The translations under genes were made by a program, and so were the position numbers. Below the pieces are notes generated by a model. It did no database searches, was not told where the DNA came from, and worked only from the letters and a program-made list of their open reading frames with translations. From the NCBI GenBank assembly GCA_023257625.1, contig JALRBW010000044.1, forward strand, positions 1-64,000: DNA of 64,000 bases, given 5' to 3'. This stretch comes from Flavobacteriaceae bacterium (GTDB taxonomy: Bacteria; Bacteroidota; Bacteroidia; Flavobacteriales; Flavobacteriaceae). Position 1 is the stretch's first letter, and each line of letters starts with the position of its first letter. Positions 62,717-64,000 of this stretch are shown piece after piece.

Positions 62717-63034
62717 TTATGCCTCTCCTGTTGGCCCAAAATTCAAGGGTATTGGAGGAGGTTCATTGTTTATTGTAATTTCTCCATGTGTTGATTCATA
62801 ACGCTTAATATTGTCACCAAGTGCTTTGTGAAAGCGCTTGGCATGTTCAGGGGTTAAAATCACACGAGATTTTACTTTAGCTTTTGGTGCTCCTGGCATT
62901 ACAGCAATAAAATCTGTTATAAACTCGGAGTGAGAGTGATTGATTATAGCCAAATTTGAGTATACACCATCGGCTATACTTTCATCAATGGCAATATTCA
63001 ATTGATTTTCTTTTGGGGACTTTTTATCACTCAT
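62717..63034 (-). CDS. DUF3467 domain-containing protein
   Basis: A 105-residue protein of the DUF3467 family, recognised by SIADGVYSNLAIINHSHSEFITDF, the MPGAPKAKVKSRVILTPEH segment and the KALGDNIKRYE helix. In Bacteroidota it is routinely the gene directly after rpoC, as here (two-base gap), so it is probably cotranscribed with the RNA polymerase genes. A role linked to transcription or the polymerase is plausible but unproven. It ends three bases before the terminator stem. Confidence 0.92.
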   Translation of the reverse strand: MSDKKSPKENQLNIAIDESIADGVYSNLAIINHSHSEFITDFIAVMPGAPKAKVKSRVILTPEHAKRFHKALGDNIKRYESTHGEITINNEPPPIPLNFGPTGEA

Positions 63035-63036
63035 AA

Positions 63037-64000
63037 CTAAAAGCTAATTTCTTCTTCTTTATCAATTAATAAGCTATTGTATTCTTCTTTAGATCCAACA
63101 ATAATATCATTGTATGCTCTAAGACCCGTTCCTGCAGGTATTTTATGTCCAACAATTACGTTTTCTTTTAGACCTTCTAAATAGTCAACTTTACCATTCA
63201 CAGCTGCCTCATTTAAAACTTTTGTAGTTTCTTGGAAAGAAGCTGCTGAAATAAACGATTTAGTTTGTAATGATGCTCTTGTGATTCCTTGTAATTCTGG
63301 AGTTCCAGTTGCAGGAGATACTTCACGTGCTACAACTAAAGCTTTATCTTCCCGTTTTAACATTGAATTCTCATCGCGTAAATGACGTGCTGATATTATT
63401 TGACCAGGTTTAAGTGTTTGGGAATCACCTATATCTTCTATAAACTTCATTCCGTATAAAGCATCATTTTCTTTTACGAAATCATGCATAAATACCAATT
63501 GGTTTTCAAGAAAAATTGAATCTCCAGGATCAAGGACCCGAACTTTACGCATCATTTGCCTTACAACTACTTCAAAATGTTTGTCATTAATTTTAACACC
63601 TTGTAAACGATAAACTTCTTGTATTTCATTAACTAAATACTGTTGCACTGCAGCTGGACCTTTAATACGTAAAATATCTTCAGGAGTAATCGATCCGTCA
63701 GACAAAGGCATACCCGCCTTTACGAAATCATTTTCTTGTACTAGAATTTGATTTGATAGTTTTACTAGGTATTTTTTAATATCACCGAACTTTGATTCTA
63801 CCACAATTTCACGATTACCTCTTTTGATTTTTCCAAAAGAAACAACTCCGTCTATTTCAGATACTATCGCTGGATTTGAAGGATTTCTCGCTTCAAATAA
63901 CTCTGTTACACGGGGTAAACCTCCTGTAATATCTCCAGATTTAGCAGATTTTCTAGGAATTTTTACCAATATCTTACCTTCATCTATAGCATCCCCTTCA
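63037..64000 (-). CDS. rpoC: DNA-directed RNA polymerase subunit beta' (C-terminal part, cut by window)
   Basis: The last 320 residues of the beta' subunit; the gene runs off the right edge. Recognisable family segments are [23 protein letters not shown] near the edge, GDSIFLENQ, the trigger-loop-distal [14 protein letters not shown], and the conserved end [27 protein letters not shown] and [19 protein letters not shown]. The C-terminus is short, as usual in this phylum. It is followed directly by the DUF3467 gene. No in-frame problem is seen. Confidence 0.97.
   Translation of the reverse strand, partial: EGDAIDEGKILVKIPRKSAKSGDITGGLPRVTELFEARNPSNPAIVSEIDGVVSFGKIKRGNREIVVESKFGDIKKYLVKLSNQILVQENDFVKAGMPLSDGSITPEDILRIKGPAAVQQYLVNEIQEVYRLQGVKINDKHFEVVVRQMMRKVRVLDPGDSIFLENQLVFMHDFVKENDALYGMKFIEDIGDSQTLKPGQIISARHLRDENSMLKREDKALVVAREVSPATGTPELQGITRASLQTKSFISAASFQETTKVLNEAAVNGKVDYLEGLKENVIVGHKIPAGTGLRAYNDIIVGSKEEYNSLLIDKEEEISF

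Overview
The window looks like one contiguous piece of chromosome from an AT-rich, compact member of the Bacteroidota, most likely a marine-type Flavobacteriales bacterium. The evidence is: families largely confined to that phylum (DUF5606, DUF4295, DUF3467 directly behind rpoC, DUF5916, DUF4369, a CarboxypepD_reg-like outer-membrane protein, a BshC bacillithiol enzyme); promoters with the phylum's TAnnTTTG -7 element 13-24 bp before many starts; few recognisable Shine-Dalgarno sequences; and very tight gene packing with convergent genes that share their stop codons. No rRNA, tRNA, CRISPR array, insertion sequence or prophage was found.

Layout. 1-332: a GC-richer fragment of an oligopeptide-type ABC ATPase that breaks off at about 210 and runs into the tail of an unrelated membrane protein; this looks like a chimeric junction or a transferred remnant. 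310-3146: aroE and a DUF349 coiled-coil protein. 3143-5374 (minus): ruvX-def-DUF5606-mazG operon. 5459-9776 (plus): dapD, tsaC, CCA-adding/poly(A) polymerase-type nucleotidyltransferase, heme A synthase and a pRiA4b ORF-3-like protein. 9789-10850 (minus): an unnamed protein with protein-kinase-like motifs, back to back with an ABC exporter (10898-12660). 12728-19925 (plus): uvrB, an outer-membrane-associated protein, and a GH20 hexosaminidase paired with a NagX/DUF5009-like membrane protein. 19978-21715 (minus): hsp20 and sucC. 21888-23111: lysA. 23108-27308 (minus): a flavin oxidoreductase plus a trio of exported proteins (SUMF1-domain, Gfo/Idh/MocA, sugar-isomerase-like TIM barrel).

27759-32430 (minus): pyrG-yidC-mnmA. 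32506-35811 (minus): guaA and a LysM/receptor-fold fusion. 35876-37480: bshC. 37572-40016: M14 peptidase. 40047-45567 (minus): rpmB-rpmG-DUF4295, a terminator, then ftsY-hydrolase-amidase-rimO. 45644-50313 (minus): recR, 2-oxoacid dehydrogenase E2, DEDDh exonuclease, FAH-family protein and cinA. 50374-51840: SSS symporter, with CoA-binding protein and fabH opposite. 53329-55891: htpG and alkB. 55884-60988: S1/P1 nuclease, DUF5916 barrel, DUF4369 lipoprotein, small helical protein, queD-like and idi. 61084-62667: prfC. 62717-64000 (minus): DUF3467 gene and the 3' end of rpoC.

Most of the region is housekeeping: translation (def, rpmB, rpmG, DUF4295, rimO, mnmA, tsaC, prfC), nucleotide synthesis (pyrG, guaA), lysine synthesis (dapD, lysA), membrane biogenesis (yidC, ftsY, fabH), DNA repair (uvrB, recR, alkB, ruvX) and stress response (hsp20, htpG, bshC). 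The most interesting signals are regulatory: a perfect palindrome on the uvrB start region, a shared TGNCA-N3-TGNCA element upstream of hsp20 and htpG, the kinase-like unknown protein, and the 5' junction. I did not find a convincing large undescribed system.
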